Part shown: piece after piece, positions 20,301-32,365 of the stretch
Layout of the letters: every line of letters starts with the position of its first letter
Numbering within the stretch: the stretch's first letter is position 1
DNA from: Nematostella vectensis
Lineage: Eukaryota > Cnidaria > Anthozoa > Actiniaria > Edwardsiidae
Assembly: GCF_932526225.1 (NCBI RefSeq)
Contig: NC_064046.1
Location: forward strand, 12,817,208 to 12,881,207
DNA: 64,000 bases
Reading direction: 5' to 3'
Position numbers and translations under genes: made by a program
The notes under the pieces: generated by a model
Database searches by the model: none
The model's input: the letters and a program-made list of their open reading frames with translations, nothing else
What the model was told of the DNA's origin: nothing

Positions 20301-23300
20301 TGGTAGGCATCCAACAAGGAAAACAGCAAGAGCCTGGTAGGCATCCAACAAGGAAAACACCAAGAGCCTGGTAGGCATCCAACAAGGAAAACACCAAGAG
20401 CCTGGTAGGCATTCAAAACAAGGAAAACACCAAGAGCCTGGTAGGCATCCAACAAGGAAAACACCAAGAGCCTGGTAGGCATCCAACAAGGAAAACAGCA
20501 AGAGCCTGGTAGGCATCCAACAAGGAAAACAGCAAGAGCCTGGTAGGCATCCAACAAGGAAAACAGCAAGAGCCTGGTAGGCATCCAACAAGGAAAACAC
20601 CAAGAGCCTGGTAGGCATCCAACAAGGAAAACACCAAGAGCCTGGTAGGCATCCAACAAGGAAAACAGCAAGAGCCTGGTAGGCATCCAACAAGGAAAAC
20701 ACCAAGAGCCTGGTAGGCATCCAACAAGGAAAACAGCAAGAGCCTGGTAGGCATCCAACAAGGAAAACACCAAGAGCCTGGTAGGCATCCAACAAGGAAA
20801 ACACCAAGAGCCTGGTAGGCATCCAACAAGGAAAACAGCAAGAGCCTGGTAGGCATCCAACAAGGAAAACAGCAACCTTTCTAAATTTTCTTTTCTCCTC
20901 TCTATAAATTTGTTATTCTTTGTGTAGTAAGGCACTCTTAGACCCTCTTGCTTGGCCCTTCCTATGACATTAATAACTGCAGATCCCTATCAATGAAAGA
21001 TAGAAGAAGGAATTCTTACCTTTCTTGACCTTTTTCTGCCATTTGATTGTCTCTGCAGTGATCTTTTTCATCTCCTGTTTAGCTTTCTTGTATTCTGATG
21101 ATGAAAAAAAGGGTCAAAAGTCTGTATTTTGTAGAAAGGCATTGTTTGCTGAGGGGAGGCGCTCGTTCAGATTGGCCCTCACATAGAAGTGCTTATATCA
21201 TACCTTTGGCATGGTCCCTGTCAAGTTGACTGACACCCCGTTTCCATTCGTCCAGGTTTGATTGAAGGGGTGAAATTAAGGAGTCATAAAGCAGTCTGGC
21301 AAAAATAAACAATAATCATTAAATTATATATAAAGATGTAACTAGCAATTACAACATGTACTAGAACATTTAGTTTGAGAATAAGTGATACATATTCATT
21401 GTACAAGATAAACAACAGACTTTCTCTTTTAAGAAAGGCTTAATATGCAGGACCATGAATAATTTTGATTTTATTACCTTTGATGAGCCACTCTCAAAAT
21501 TTAACACCAAGTTTGGAAAAATTAGCCATTGTGTTAACAAATCCAAAATCTGTATGCATACATTTTTTTCCCGTCAATGGTTCTTAGCACCAAAAATATT
21601 GTAGTTTCCATATTGTAATTTGATTACAGGTTGATGTGCTTTAAAAAGATTTTATTCCTACCCGATGAGTGCCTTGAGCTGGCCGTCAATACTCTTGTGT
21701 CTCATGACCATCTTAGTCAGAGATTGGCCGATATCTCGCGATGACCCTGAAACCACAAATACCAACGTCAGCAAAAGCCCTCTTGGGTCATATACATCTA
21801 GTGCTTTTTTGACGTTGGTAAAGTCAATCACATCCAAGAGAAAAGACCTATACAAAAGTTCATTCACAAAAGTCATGCGTCTTATTTGAAAACACCAAAA
21901 GCTGAGTGCAGTATGGATATTTGTGTATTTTTTGCCACTGAATTTGGGTTTTGATGCATGTGTTCTACTATCTTTTACAATGTTACACAAAAATCACAAT
22001 TGTTACCACAACATTACAGGCCATGAAAAGCCTTGTGTCAAATTTTGATATAAGGTTCTGTCTCTCCTCTAATGGCCAGAAAAATCAGGTTGAAATGAAA
22101 CAAAAAGAACTGAAAGATTGTGGCTTCTCACATCTTAACCCCTGTGCCATGCATGCCTTCCCATGAAATCATTCATCTAGAATTGCGAGTTCAATCATTT
22201 AACTCAGCCATCGTCTCTGAATGACGAGCGAACATAGCTTGGTCCTGAGGAGCCAGGCTTCCTTCTATAAAACATAGTGATGGTAATTCTCTAACGAAGA
22301 GATTTCTAAGGTCATCCACTAAATAGGAAACAAACACTTCTGCTCAAAAGCATGCTTATGGGCCTGTGCTATTTAAAGTAAATTTATTAAAGTACTGTAG
22401 ACTTTGAAGGCTTATCTGTAAGTCATTGGAGCAAAAGTAAATAAATTAAAGAACTGTAGACTTTAAAGGTTTATCAGCAAGTCATGGAAGCAAGTTACTG
22501 AGACTAAATATCAGAGGGTGGTTATATAAGAGGGTGAACAGCAGTTATCTAACCAACATCACAGGAGGACATACAAAGAACATGTAAATACTGATGGTAA
22601 TATTTAGCTGCTAAGGGGATAAATTGTTCATTGTTTCTTAATAAATTGTTTTTGCTAATGTTATTTTCTTAAAACGAGTTTACAGATAATGCAATGACCT
22701 TACACTGAATAGCCTTTTTAAACCTTTTAATGACCTGGGATTTTAGATGCTTATAATGGCATCAAAGAAAAAAAAACTCAAAAATCATGAATGGCAATTT
22801 GTTGTAGTTTTCTTGTTCAAAGATAAACTTTATTTTAAAAATCTGAAATAAAATATCAGACTTTAAGACCACCTTGGTAACCATAGAAACCTTGACAGCA
22901 TTACAACCAGTAAAAATTGTATGGTTTGTTTGCCAGGCTTTGAGGTTTTATTTACAACAGTAAGTGGTCCATGACACTGAAAAATTTCATGGCAAAGTTC
23001 CATTGAATGCTCATTTGCAAAAAGAAGTTAATTTCGGTCCAATATTTATCAACGGAACAATGGCACTTTTAAGTAGCACAAGCAGGAACATTCATGTTAA
23101 CTATGTATTTGTTGATTTTATCTATTTCATACTTAAGCATTTTAGGACAGGGAATCAACTAGGGATCAACAAATAATCCCTTACCTCACAAACAATCTAT
23201 TGAGATAAGTCCAAGCAAGGAGTTAATCTATCAAGAACATACAATGTCAAACAATCACTGGCAATTAGTTTACTGTCTGAATGGTTTAAAATTGCTTGAA

Positions 23301-26300
23301 TTTTTTAAGGTTGTATTCTATATGCAATAACAGCAATTGCTATCGAAACAGCAGAGCTTGAAATTAAAGGGTAGGAGTTGTGAGGGACTACACAGGATAA
23401 GATGGATGAAAGAAAATCCTTTAATGGCTGAAACCTAGACACTATCAACAATTGATATGTTATCACAGGACATGCCCCAAACAGAGTCAAACCTGAGCTT
23501 AAACAGAAGGCGATTTCTAGACAGGAGCATCTCCAAAACAAGCAAGTTCATCTCATTCACATGGCCAACATGATGTATCTACTTGCATGATCTTGTATTT
23601 TGATTTCCCTTGACCTTTAACTTTGGCTTACATGTGGGTGGTTCGTCTCTATTTTCAAAACAAGGAACCACAAGCAGGGCTATTCCTTAGATTTTCTGCT
23701 TGCTCTTTGGCTAGAATATTTTATATCTAAGATTTAACAAGCCTTTTTTCACACACCCAACGGGATTTAGTTTTAGCCTGCAGCAGATCACCCAGCAGTT
23801 TTCTTACTGAGTGATTGCTATTGTAACATATCTGATTAGTCTAGACTACAAAGTTCCCTAGAGAGGCTATCCAGACTTGCAAATCACCGTAAGCATTGCC
23901 TCACACAGGGATGTCAACCTCCGGGATTGATACAGAGATTGGCAAGATTTTGGCCTAAACACCCTTATTGGTTTAATGATATATTGCAAAAAATCTGTGA
24001 TTTTTTTCAATAAAACCCTGGAGATTTTTTTTTTGTTACAAACACAACATATCACTTATCAGTTATTTTCCGTAGCTGAAAATCTGGGCTACTTTGACCT
24101 AGATCCAGAAAACAAGACTAATACATCAGAGTCACATGGGAAATCTGTGAGAGTTGACATCCTGGAAGTTGTTGTTATATGGTGTAGTTTTCTCAGCTTG
24201 GTGTATTAATTTTTAAGGAAGTGGTATGAGTCACTTTGACACCCAGCTGAAACACTGTATTGTACATAAATGACAAACTCCAAACACAACTTTGATTTTG
24301 TATTTTCTACATTGTTCTTAACAAATAGCCATACAAATTTCCATGGAATAGGGCAGTGTGAATGAGCTAGTAATTAATTTACTTTAAATGTGAATAGAAA
24401 CTAACTTATAAAAAATCGATAAACACAGGTGAAGAAAGTAAACTAAATGGCTTGTAAGAAATTTGTTTAAAAAAGTGTTTTGTTTCAGCTTTTATATTAC
24501 ATCTATAGGAAAGAGAACAATATTGATACTATTTTTTATATTCAATTAGAAAGTGTGGGATATGACTTGTACTTAAGGCTCTTAGTGTAAACTGGGAACT
24601 CCTCTTGCTACTTGAACCTCTTTACATGTCATGTATAAAGTTACTCCACTCAAACTAAAGTACTTTATTAACTTGGGCATTACTCGACAGCATATCAAAA
24701 TACCACCAAAAGCACAGGATGTTGCAAAAGACAAGATAAGGCAAATAACAGGGGCACAACCCAACAACATAATTTCAATGGAACTTTAAAAGGGCTGGGA
24801 ATCCACTAATAAAAGAACACTTTATAAACAGGTTGGAGAGTTTTAAATGAACTTACATTAATAAGGAAAAGGCACAGGGTCATAAATTTATCAAACCATT
24901 TTTTAAAGGGTTGTTGAGGAAACTTATACAGTAAAGGGCTTTCCCAATACGCTATGATTAATTAATGAATGGATCTTTGAGTTGACAAGATTGAAATTTG
25001 GTTGTAACCTATGACTTTATTTATATGGAGTTACTGTACATGCCTTGTGTTTTGCAAGTTTTTTAATACCATCTTTTTAATCTACTTTCCTCCCAACTTT
25101 GGGGTTGACTAATAGTTACTTGGAACTCCTTTAAAGGGTGACAATTTTTTAATCATGAGCTTTCTCGTGGAAATACAAACATGGAATTATTTTAGTGTGT
25201 CTTCTGTCTGGAGTTTTCAATTTGCATCAGTCTGGAAGTCTACTGATATCAGAGTATGAATACTCTTAAATCAAAAAATCAAACAGTAGAAATCGGTGTG
25301 CTAAAAAAATATTTTTTTTCAACTTTTGACAGTTTCACTGCTGTAAAACAAAACAAACATATCAAATCATTGACAGAAACATTCAAAACATTTATAGGAT
25401 TTCAAAATTACTAAATGACATTAATTTTAGACAGAGATTACTCCATGACTATTTGTATAGTCATGGAAGTGAAAATAAAAAACTCTTTCTCTGTCAAAAT
25501 ATTTTGAATTTAAAGAGGAAATTGGAAAGTGTAGTGATTTTAAAATTTGACCCATTTACCAATAAATTTCCATTTTAATTGTGCGTCTTGGGACTTGTGT
25601 ACACAGAAGCCTATTAATATCGATAATATTGACTGCTTTAAACGCTTCCTATGCGATGCTCTTTGAAATTGAATCCATGTCAGTATACATTTCTTGGCAA
25701 GGAAAGACTCCATTTTTGCAGTAATTACTGTTTTCTACAAAACCTAGGCAGGTGGTATTGGTTTAAAACCCGAATTTATAGATAAGAAGCGCATTCAAAA
25801 CCGCAAACAAGGGCAGACCAGCGAATTTGCCAACTAAACTTCGAACGTGCGCCTAACACAAGGGGCTACGCCTTTTTAAATGCCTTTTTCGCAGTGAATT
25901 AATTTCAGGGGTAGAGTATAGAAACTGTCAAAACAAAGTAACATGCAAGCAGGCTGAACGAATAGTTGCAGCGCGTTTTTTAAATGCATATTCAATCGTT
26001 GTCAAAATGATAATGCGAAATCTGGCTGAGAAAGAAAATATATCGTGACAATGCGATTTCGTGCCCCACTCGATTTGGAACCGATTTTTGTTTTTGTTTC
26101 GAGCGCTAGAAAAAATACCAGTAAAAATAATATCAGCACCAGCTACACGGTTGGGGACTTACAAAGACAACACAGCATACATTTGAGAATACAATGAGCC
26201 ATTGTATGTAGTCAGACCGTAAAGCTAGTCATAATTTGTACTGGAATATAAAATTCAAAAATAAATCGCTCGGGGCCAAAATAGTGTCATGCGATTTCCA

Positions 26301-27281
26301 ACATTGTTATCTACGGAAATAGACCTGTCAAAATTCTGTAAAATTGTAACAACTGGTGAATATATTGTATATAAACTCTCGAATTAGATGGTTGGGGAAG
26401 TTTTGGCATGATTTTGGCCAAACCCTCTCGATTGTTATGCCGTTCAGTACAAAAAAAATCCTGACACTTTGGCCTGCATAAGTGAAGCGTCGTCTCAAAT
26501 TCGCCCCTGAATTAGCTCTAAAATGTCACATTCAACGACTGTTTCCTCAGTAAGGAAGACTGCTAGTTAAAGTCTAGAGTAAAGCTGTTGAAATGCTTCA
26601 GCGATCGCTGAACGCGTCAAACATAGTAAATAAACATTTAGCGCGAAAATTCTACGCGACGCGCGACGCAAACTGCTACAAAATATAGATGCGGTAGATC
26701 GATCTATCGCCAAAAGAATAGAGAAATAATACCGACATACACGATCGTACTCAATATAATAAATCGCTTATGATATATTGAAGAACAGGGAAATTATGAG
26801 ATTAGCCATAATAGAGAATCGATGTTTTCTAAGGTAGAGTAAAATAATGCACGATTTTCTACAGACTTACCCCTCGAATTGTTAGCCACATCCGCGACCC
26901 TCTGGAAAGCATCTAGGAAAGAGTCCGCCGCGCTTACGGTGGCCCTAAACGTTTACAAATTCACAGAGAAAACATTAGTACACTTGACGAAAGAAGCGCC
27001 GAAATCCATAGGAATCCATATGACAGCAGAACCGAAATTTCTTCACACACGTTCATTCCTTAACAAAATTGACAAAGTTCTACTCGCCTGAGAGCTGAAT
27101 GGAGTTTGCCCGCTTTACCAACAAAGTCATCCCAGACCGGTGCACTGTTCTATAAACGACAGGCAAAGGCGTTAAAAACACAACAAGGGTTAAACGTCGA
27201 GGTACACAAGGCTAGAACTACCTTCAGGTCGTTGATTATGCTCTGTATAAGATTCCCCTCGGTCGCTTCAAGTTCTGTCAT
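14390..27281 (-). CDS. MTSS1: MTSS1/MIM homologue, I-BAR domain protein, 13 exons
   Basis: Coding exons in transcript order are 27222-27281, 27088-27149, 26871-26944, 21662-21746, 21204-21295, 21020-21094, 19962-20002, 19749-19865, 19163-19327, 18471-18745, 16662-16855, 15724-15911 and 14390-14899. They give 645 residues in frame. The first ATG follows an in-frame TAA. Residues 1 to about 230 form an IMD (I-BAR) domain, which in this family binds PI(4,5)P2 membranes and promotes actin-rich protrusions. Diagnostic stretches are PVWDDFVGKAGKLHSALR, SFLDAFQRVADVANNSRG, MVMRHKSIDGQLKALI, QLDRDHAKEYKKAKQEMKK, LRKTLIEERARYC and EIAMLGEINHLESL. Residues 257-645 are rich in Ser and Pro with proline runs that could bind SH3 domains. 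Human MTSS1 (about 755 residues) ends in a WH2 motif, which I do not see here. The intron after exon 2 uses a GC donor. Confidence 0.93.
14940..15723. repeat. ATC/CAT-rich satellite in MTSS1 intron 12
   Basis: A long tract of CAT, ATC and ACC triplets. At about 15300-15510 it contains about six copies of a 34-bp unit (CATAACCTGTCATAATTATC plus GCCATCACCACCAT). A longer unit containing CCATGAACATAATCACCACC occurs twice at 15520-15660. The tract runs up to the exon 12 donor. Protein frames through it are repeat artefacts. Confidence 0.92.
16058..16170. repeat. Foldback sequence in MTSS1 intron 11
   Basis: GAATTTGTCTGGTTTCTCGT on the left pairs with ACGAGAAACTTGACAAATTC on the right, separated by a short spacer that also contains GATTGGTTG/CAACCAACC. 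This is likely a small MITE. Confidence 0.65.
16290..16500 (+). repeat. Dispersed repeat, copy 1 (inverted partner at 32145-32365)
   Basis: Shares long blocks in reverse complement with 32145-32365, including TTGCCAAACGCGGTCACTTC, GGAAACTAATATATTCCTTA and ACTTGTAATCAGAA. It lies in intron 11 of the MTSS1 homologue. Confidence 0.8.
17923..18335. repeat. GCGAATGGCGTGT-type minisatellite in MTSS1 intron 10
   Basis: About 30 tandem units of 13-15 bases, mixing GCGAATGGCGTGTT, GCAAATGGCGTGTC and GCAAATGGCGTTGC. They contain no stop codons in several frames, which creates long spurious open frames on both strands. The CpG-rich array stands out from AT-rich flanks. Confidence 0.93.
20077..20875. 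repeat. 34-bp minisatellite in MTSS1 intron 6
   Basis: About 23 copies of a 34-bp unit (AAGAGCCTGGTAGGCATCCA followed by ACAAGGAAAACACC). Copies differ mainly at two sites: CACC versus CAGC, and CTGGTAGG versus CTGCTAGG. One copy has ATTCAAAACAAGG in place of ATCCAACAAGG. Because 34 is not a multiple of three and the unit has no stops on the minus strand, it opens all three minus frames. The array starts about 75 bases from the small exon 7. Confidence 0.97.
21747..26870 (-). other. Large MTSS1 intron 3 (5.1 kb), no gene inside
   Basis: AT-rich intronic DNA. A short partial duplication (AAGTAAAT..TTAAAG..ACTGTAGACTTT..AGG) occurs around 22375-22480. I see no nested gene or RNA gene. The many short frames have no family resemblance. 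Confidence 0.6.
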
Positions 27282-29838
27282 CTTCGCAAACGAATCCTTC
27301 GACCGGCGTTCACACAAATCGTTTTATAATTTCACTCATTTGGTCCGCCAGCGTGTTATTGAAGCCTGGAAGGGCTATTCTGTCCTCTCCAATTCCACCT
27401 AGATTCGAGGAGTCAGTGATGAAAGCTCCGGAACAAAGGTTTTGCCAACGGAAGTTCTGAAATTTGAGTACAAACGGGGGATTTAGTGTGAGCTGGTCAT
27501 GTGACTCATTTACATAAAACGAGCCAAACCCTACGTTCTTCGCTTCCTGGATTTTTCCCTCACACTTTTTCCTTTTAAAATTTAAATAAAAAAAACCCCA
27601 AAAGTATTAAGAACAGAATTTGACGGTTACACAGCAATAATATTTGTCTTTATCTAGCTTAATTTTATTGCTTACGTTACGGAAAGTGTGGGAAAAGGTC
27701 GGTAAGGTCGAACCACGTTTTCCCAAACAGACACACACATGGTCGACGTTTCGTGTTACACGCTGGCCCCGGCACATGCTTTGGTCCGACGCAACAAAGG
27801 CGATAAGATCCGTCTAAAAGATGACTATCAGACAACTTAGCGAAGGCTTGCTTCTATGAGATTTTCGGGAGCTAAATATGTAGTTATCTCGTTTGATAAA
27901 GTCGCAGCAGTTTTTAGAAACGCGAGCGACGGGATAACTACCTTTGCCGTGAGTCACAATAAACAACCGGCTTAGTGGTGTCTAAAAGCAAGCTGTAATA
28001 TCATCCTTGATTCTATTTCTATAGAATCTTCTTTAGAAATTATTATCTGTTCTAAGAGGTCTGTTTTTAATCATGAGGTATTTTAATGAGAAATGTCCGC
28101 TTTTGAAGGGCCAGATAAGAGATGCGTTACACGAACAGGAATAAAAGACCTACGGTATGATTGACTTTTTTAAGCTCGCATTTTCACCATTGCTTGCGTG
28201 ATTTAGAAACCACAATCCTCATACGTTTTTTTAGTTTCTTCATTTCTAAAAATAACCGGTTGGACCTATGACCTTCACTCAGAAGGGCACTGATGCGACG
28301 AGAAGAAGGGACGGTAGATGGTGCCTTATCGGCTCCGTAGGAAATCGGAACTAATTAGAATATGCCTCTTTGTAGATTAACCATCCCATAATTTACTGGG
28401 CAGGAAAGTTTTCTTGTTTTTAAACAACCAATGGATTTGTGTTCGTAAATAACAGAAATCATATCCCATATCCCCCTTTCCCTTTCTTTCTTTTTGTACG
28501 GCCAGTTCTTGTATAATGTAATTCATCCAGAAGAATACTATAAACAAAATTCATAGATATCTTCCCTCTAATTTTTGAAGTTAAGAGAAATGGAATTAGA
28601 AAAGAAATAACACCGGTTTTAACATCGTCGTATCCATCAGTGAACGATATTAAAACGTCTGTACATTTTCACGCTAGACCTTACTTTTGACAAATTGCGG
28701 TTTAATAACGGATGTTTTACCGTTTTACCATTTTCATGGACTCTGGGGCCAAAAATGTTGACTCGTTGAGTTTTTAGAATGCTTTATAACTGCTTACAAT
28801 GACTCGGAAATAATAGCTTCCACCCCGCCGGAAATACTAGTCTATTCTGTACTCTATCTGTTGACTCGTTTGTTCCTTTTTTTTTTTTTTTTTTTTTTTT
28901 TGGGGGGGGGGGGTGGGGGGATTAGTAGCTCTTATAGTTTGCCACGTATTCTGCCCGCTATTTGATTTTATTTTTCTATGTATTTTTTAAGAGCTATACC
29001 GGTTACGGTTTTGCCAGGAATAGCGCCAGAAAGCCACCATTTTCCGGTCAAATTGATAATGATTGTAATGAAAAAATAACACATTTTGATTAGCTTTAAT
29101 TTCCTCTTATCGATATCTAATTAGAATATCTGTCTTGGTAGAGTAAATAAATACATACTGTAGCATTCAAGCCTCTCGAATTCAGGATTTTGTTTGGATA
29201 ACAACACGAAAATTTTGAAGAACATTTGGTCAAATTGTTTAGATTTATAAAATAAACTCGGGCGTATCGATGATACCAACTGTTATTTATTAGCTTTTTT
29301 ATTCAAATTCCCATGTTGATAAGATATGGGTGATCATTGAGATACGCAACAGGAGATGGCGCTTGTGAACGGAACCGGTCCCTCTCGAGACGCCTTGACG
29401 AACGGCCTAAAATACCTCTCTCTCTCCCCCGCTTCAAGGGGACGATCTCCCCTTGAGATCGTTACCGATCGTTACCGATTAAAACATCTGGGAGGCGAGA
29501 AAGCGTGTGCGCTCCTAGAGACTCTTTTGTTGATCCTCTGTCAGCGTTAGACGCGGTAATAAACACGCAAGCCACTTGAGATAAGTGGTAGACTATTTAA
29601 GCGTTACTAATTATTAGTGATATAGCACGCGATTCGAGTGAGTTGTGACCGAAGAGATTTAGCGTGAGAAACAGAAATAGTGATATCATGAATCATACTT
29701 TCGTTCAAAGGACAGACTTTTCTGGTATTTCCTGTTGAAATAAAAAACAATTCTTTTTCATCCATGTCACTAAATATGGACTCTCAAAAATGAAGGCAAT
29801 GCGAGCAGATTTCTCATTGCTCGCTTGTTCGAGTCGGC
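27282..29838. other. 5' region of MTSS1 homologue and intergenic DNA
   Basis: The first 250 bases upstream of the MTSS1 start codon presumably hold its 5' UTR and promoter, but no TATA box or other clear site was recognised. A T-run directly followed by a G-run lies at about 28880-28920. No other gene is supported. Confidence 0.5.
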
Positions 29839-30148
29839 CAGGCCCGTACTCAGGGGGGTGCAGTGGATGCGAACGCACCCCCCCCCCCCAGAACGGCCGA
29901 AAGTCCACTTTTGGTTGTCAATAGACGTGCTATTTGTAGACAAAACTATAAAGCATAAGCCAGGTCCCGATATGTCATCAATCCATAAGTCAGACTTTAT
30001 CCGACAATAAACGTCCCGTGCAAAGACAAACCCTTTTTGTTTTTTCGTGGTTGGTAAGATTTTTATCAGAGATCCCCCCCACCTGAAAAATTAGGCCCAC
30101 TTTTTCGGATTTCGCACCCCCCCAAGAAAAATCCTGGGTACGGGCCTG
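29839..30148. mobile_element. MITE with CAGGCCCGTAC termini
   Basis: The left end CAGGCCCGTACTCAGGGGGG and the right end CCTGGGTACGGGCCTG are inverted copies. Internal C-runs (CGCACCCCCCC) lie near both ends. It resembles the 5-bp-duplication family in style, but I find no clean target duplication here. Confidence 0.75.
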
Positions 30149-32144
30149 TTGACTTTGTTAAAGGACTATTTATTCCTTTGGCCTATGAGTCTGTTCGTAT
30201 GATAGCTGAACATTTGTACATTTGTAGCCAAGGCAACAGGGCAAGGATGAGTTCTATTTGAAGGGTTTGTGTCAGTGTCCGGAGCACTACCGTTTGCCTC
30301 CAGGAATGTGTGGAATTCATCCTTGGGAATGGCCAAAGTTGGACTACATATCTGATGATTTTTAGCGAGCAATAATATTATCGCGTTATCTTCGCTAGTC
30401 TCATTTGGTGGAGTGACATCAAGCAAGCACAGCCAGACTACTCGAGGGCTTTCCAAGTATTAGTCCCCATTTAATAGCCCATGTGGGATTTCTATAAGTG
30501 ATAAAGTTGTTACTGAGTTTACTCCATCAATCGCACATGGAGTTTAAAACAGACCTAATGAATCATTAGGCATTTATTGATCATTCCTATACCCTAAGGT
30601 ACAGTATTTGGAGAATGCGAAAACTTCTTTTACCTACGGGTTCGGTTTTATTATTGCTGTATTTGTAAGCGGGGTAGCTTCACAAGTGAACTTTATACAC
30701 ACAACAGCACCAGTGGCTATCACAGTTTATTAACCGGTGCAGTTCGGCACCATACACAGCTATTTCGTTCCTTTTCAAGTTCAATTTCGTTTCACCTCTG
30801 TATGTTTGTGTTATTGGCTCTGGAAACTATCATACCCGCAAGCCACGCCCTTAGTAAGCAGTGATGCCCCCCTCCTACGCCTCGACAGACTCTACTGTCA
30901 CGCCTCGGTGTATGTAAATCTCTCGCCCTGGTTCCCCTCCCACTTCCGGATATACTCTACTGACTTGTCTAGCCGTGTATTTATCTCTCGCCCCGGTGCC
31001 CCCCTCTAAACACCCCCTACCTTCTATTATTACTCGCTAGTAAGAGAGTAAGAGGTGTTACTTAGTCAGAATAGACTCTATCTGTACTGTTAGCCTCATA
31101 AAGCTTGTTAGCAGAGCTTTCTGCCTGTTTGTTACTATCAGCAGTTCACTTTATCCGTGTCGCGTCTCTGTTCTTTCGCGTTGTCGTTTGTTTGTGTCCG
31201 CAGGAGACTATATGTACCACCTCCTCTGTCCCCCGAGGTTGTTTTTTTTACCACGTCTTAGCGCATAGACAATATAACACAGGATAGGTTACGTCAACAT
31301 TTCGATACGATGGCACGGAATTATACTCATTGTCCAAGAGACAGATATCAAAACTGCCTTCCGAATAATTCCTATTCACCGGTCTGATTATCGGCTATAG
31401 CCACAATGTGTCACAATCTGTCATTGGTATGATTCCTTGTGAATAAAACACCCCAGTGTATACGCTAGCTATAAACACGACAAAACATAACGACATTACA
31501 GAAGTAAATTTTATCCCGTTACGACCGCAGAAATCCGTGACTAAAATCTTCGATTCTAAGTGTCGCACGGTTGTCTGTTTCTATGAATCATTTATTACTA
31601 TTCGGCGATCATGGCGTGAGCTCCATCACGGAAAGAAATTTACACTCCTCCCACGATAACCACAACACAAACCACGGCCCTTTGAAGATAGTCAGAAAGT
31701 ATTGAGTCTGAGGCTTTAGCAGCCTAGTTCTATAGGCGTTTTTACCGGGTTTCCTGTCCTAGATAAGCCGTGGGGGGCTTGGGTTCTGAGACGAGTTCAC
31801 TCTCCAACGTCAGACGTCTTATCAACTACAGGCAATCCGATCAGAGAAACTCGGGTAAAAACCACTCTAACTAGGCTAGGGTCATTTATTTGGCCCATTC
31901 TGGCCCACGTTTCCCTCGCGCCTTTTCACCCCCTCCCCCCTCCCCCAGGATGACCTTACAGGTAGGTTCTTTCATAGATGTAGGGTGTACAGAACATTAT
32001 ATGTATTTCTCTGTGAGTGCCTAATACAGTTTCCGAATATAAGTCGTGGATTGGGGCCAGCTGAATGTAAATTAGATTGTACAAATTACTATATGAAGAA
32101 AACGTTGTCGTTTTGGGGGTCTGGTAACGAGAAAACTTAGTTTC

Positions 32145-32365
32145 TTTTCAGTGACTTTCTCAACTAACTAAAGATGGTCACAGTAACTGTTTTTCTCTTC
32201 TGATTACAAGTCATAAAGTTAACGGAGCCCATGGGGTACGCTGACTTTAAAAATTACAAGAATAATACAGATTTTCCAAATAAGGAATATATTAGTTTCC
32301 TTATAAGGAAGTGACCGCGTTTGGCAAAAACGACAATTTTTGGCTCAGTTTTCTTGATATGTTTA
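32145..32365 (-). repeat. Dispersed repeat, copy 2
   Basis: Reverse-complement copy of 16290-16500, with extended blocks in common such as TTCTGATTACAAGTCATAAA and AAGTGACCGCGTTTGGCAAA. Its class is unknown. Confidence 0.8.

Noticed and set aside
20077-20875. Possible CRISPR-like array (regular repeats of about 34 bp)
   Set aside because: Repeats are directly adjacent with no unique spacers, and the genome is eukaryotic.
19920-20935. Long minus-strand frames of repeated VFLVGCLPGSW/MPTRLLVFSLLDAYQAL
   Set aside because: They come from the 34-bp minisatellite, which has no stop codon in any minus frame and lies in an MTSS1 intron.
26879-27402. Plus-strand frames over the first MTSS1 exons
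   Set aside because: They are antisense shadows. The minus strand gives a continuous I-BAR sequence with matched splice phases.
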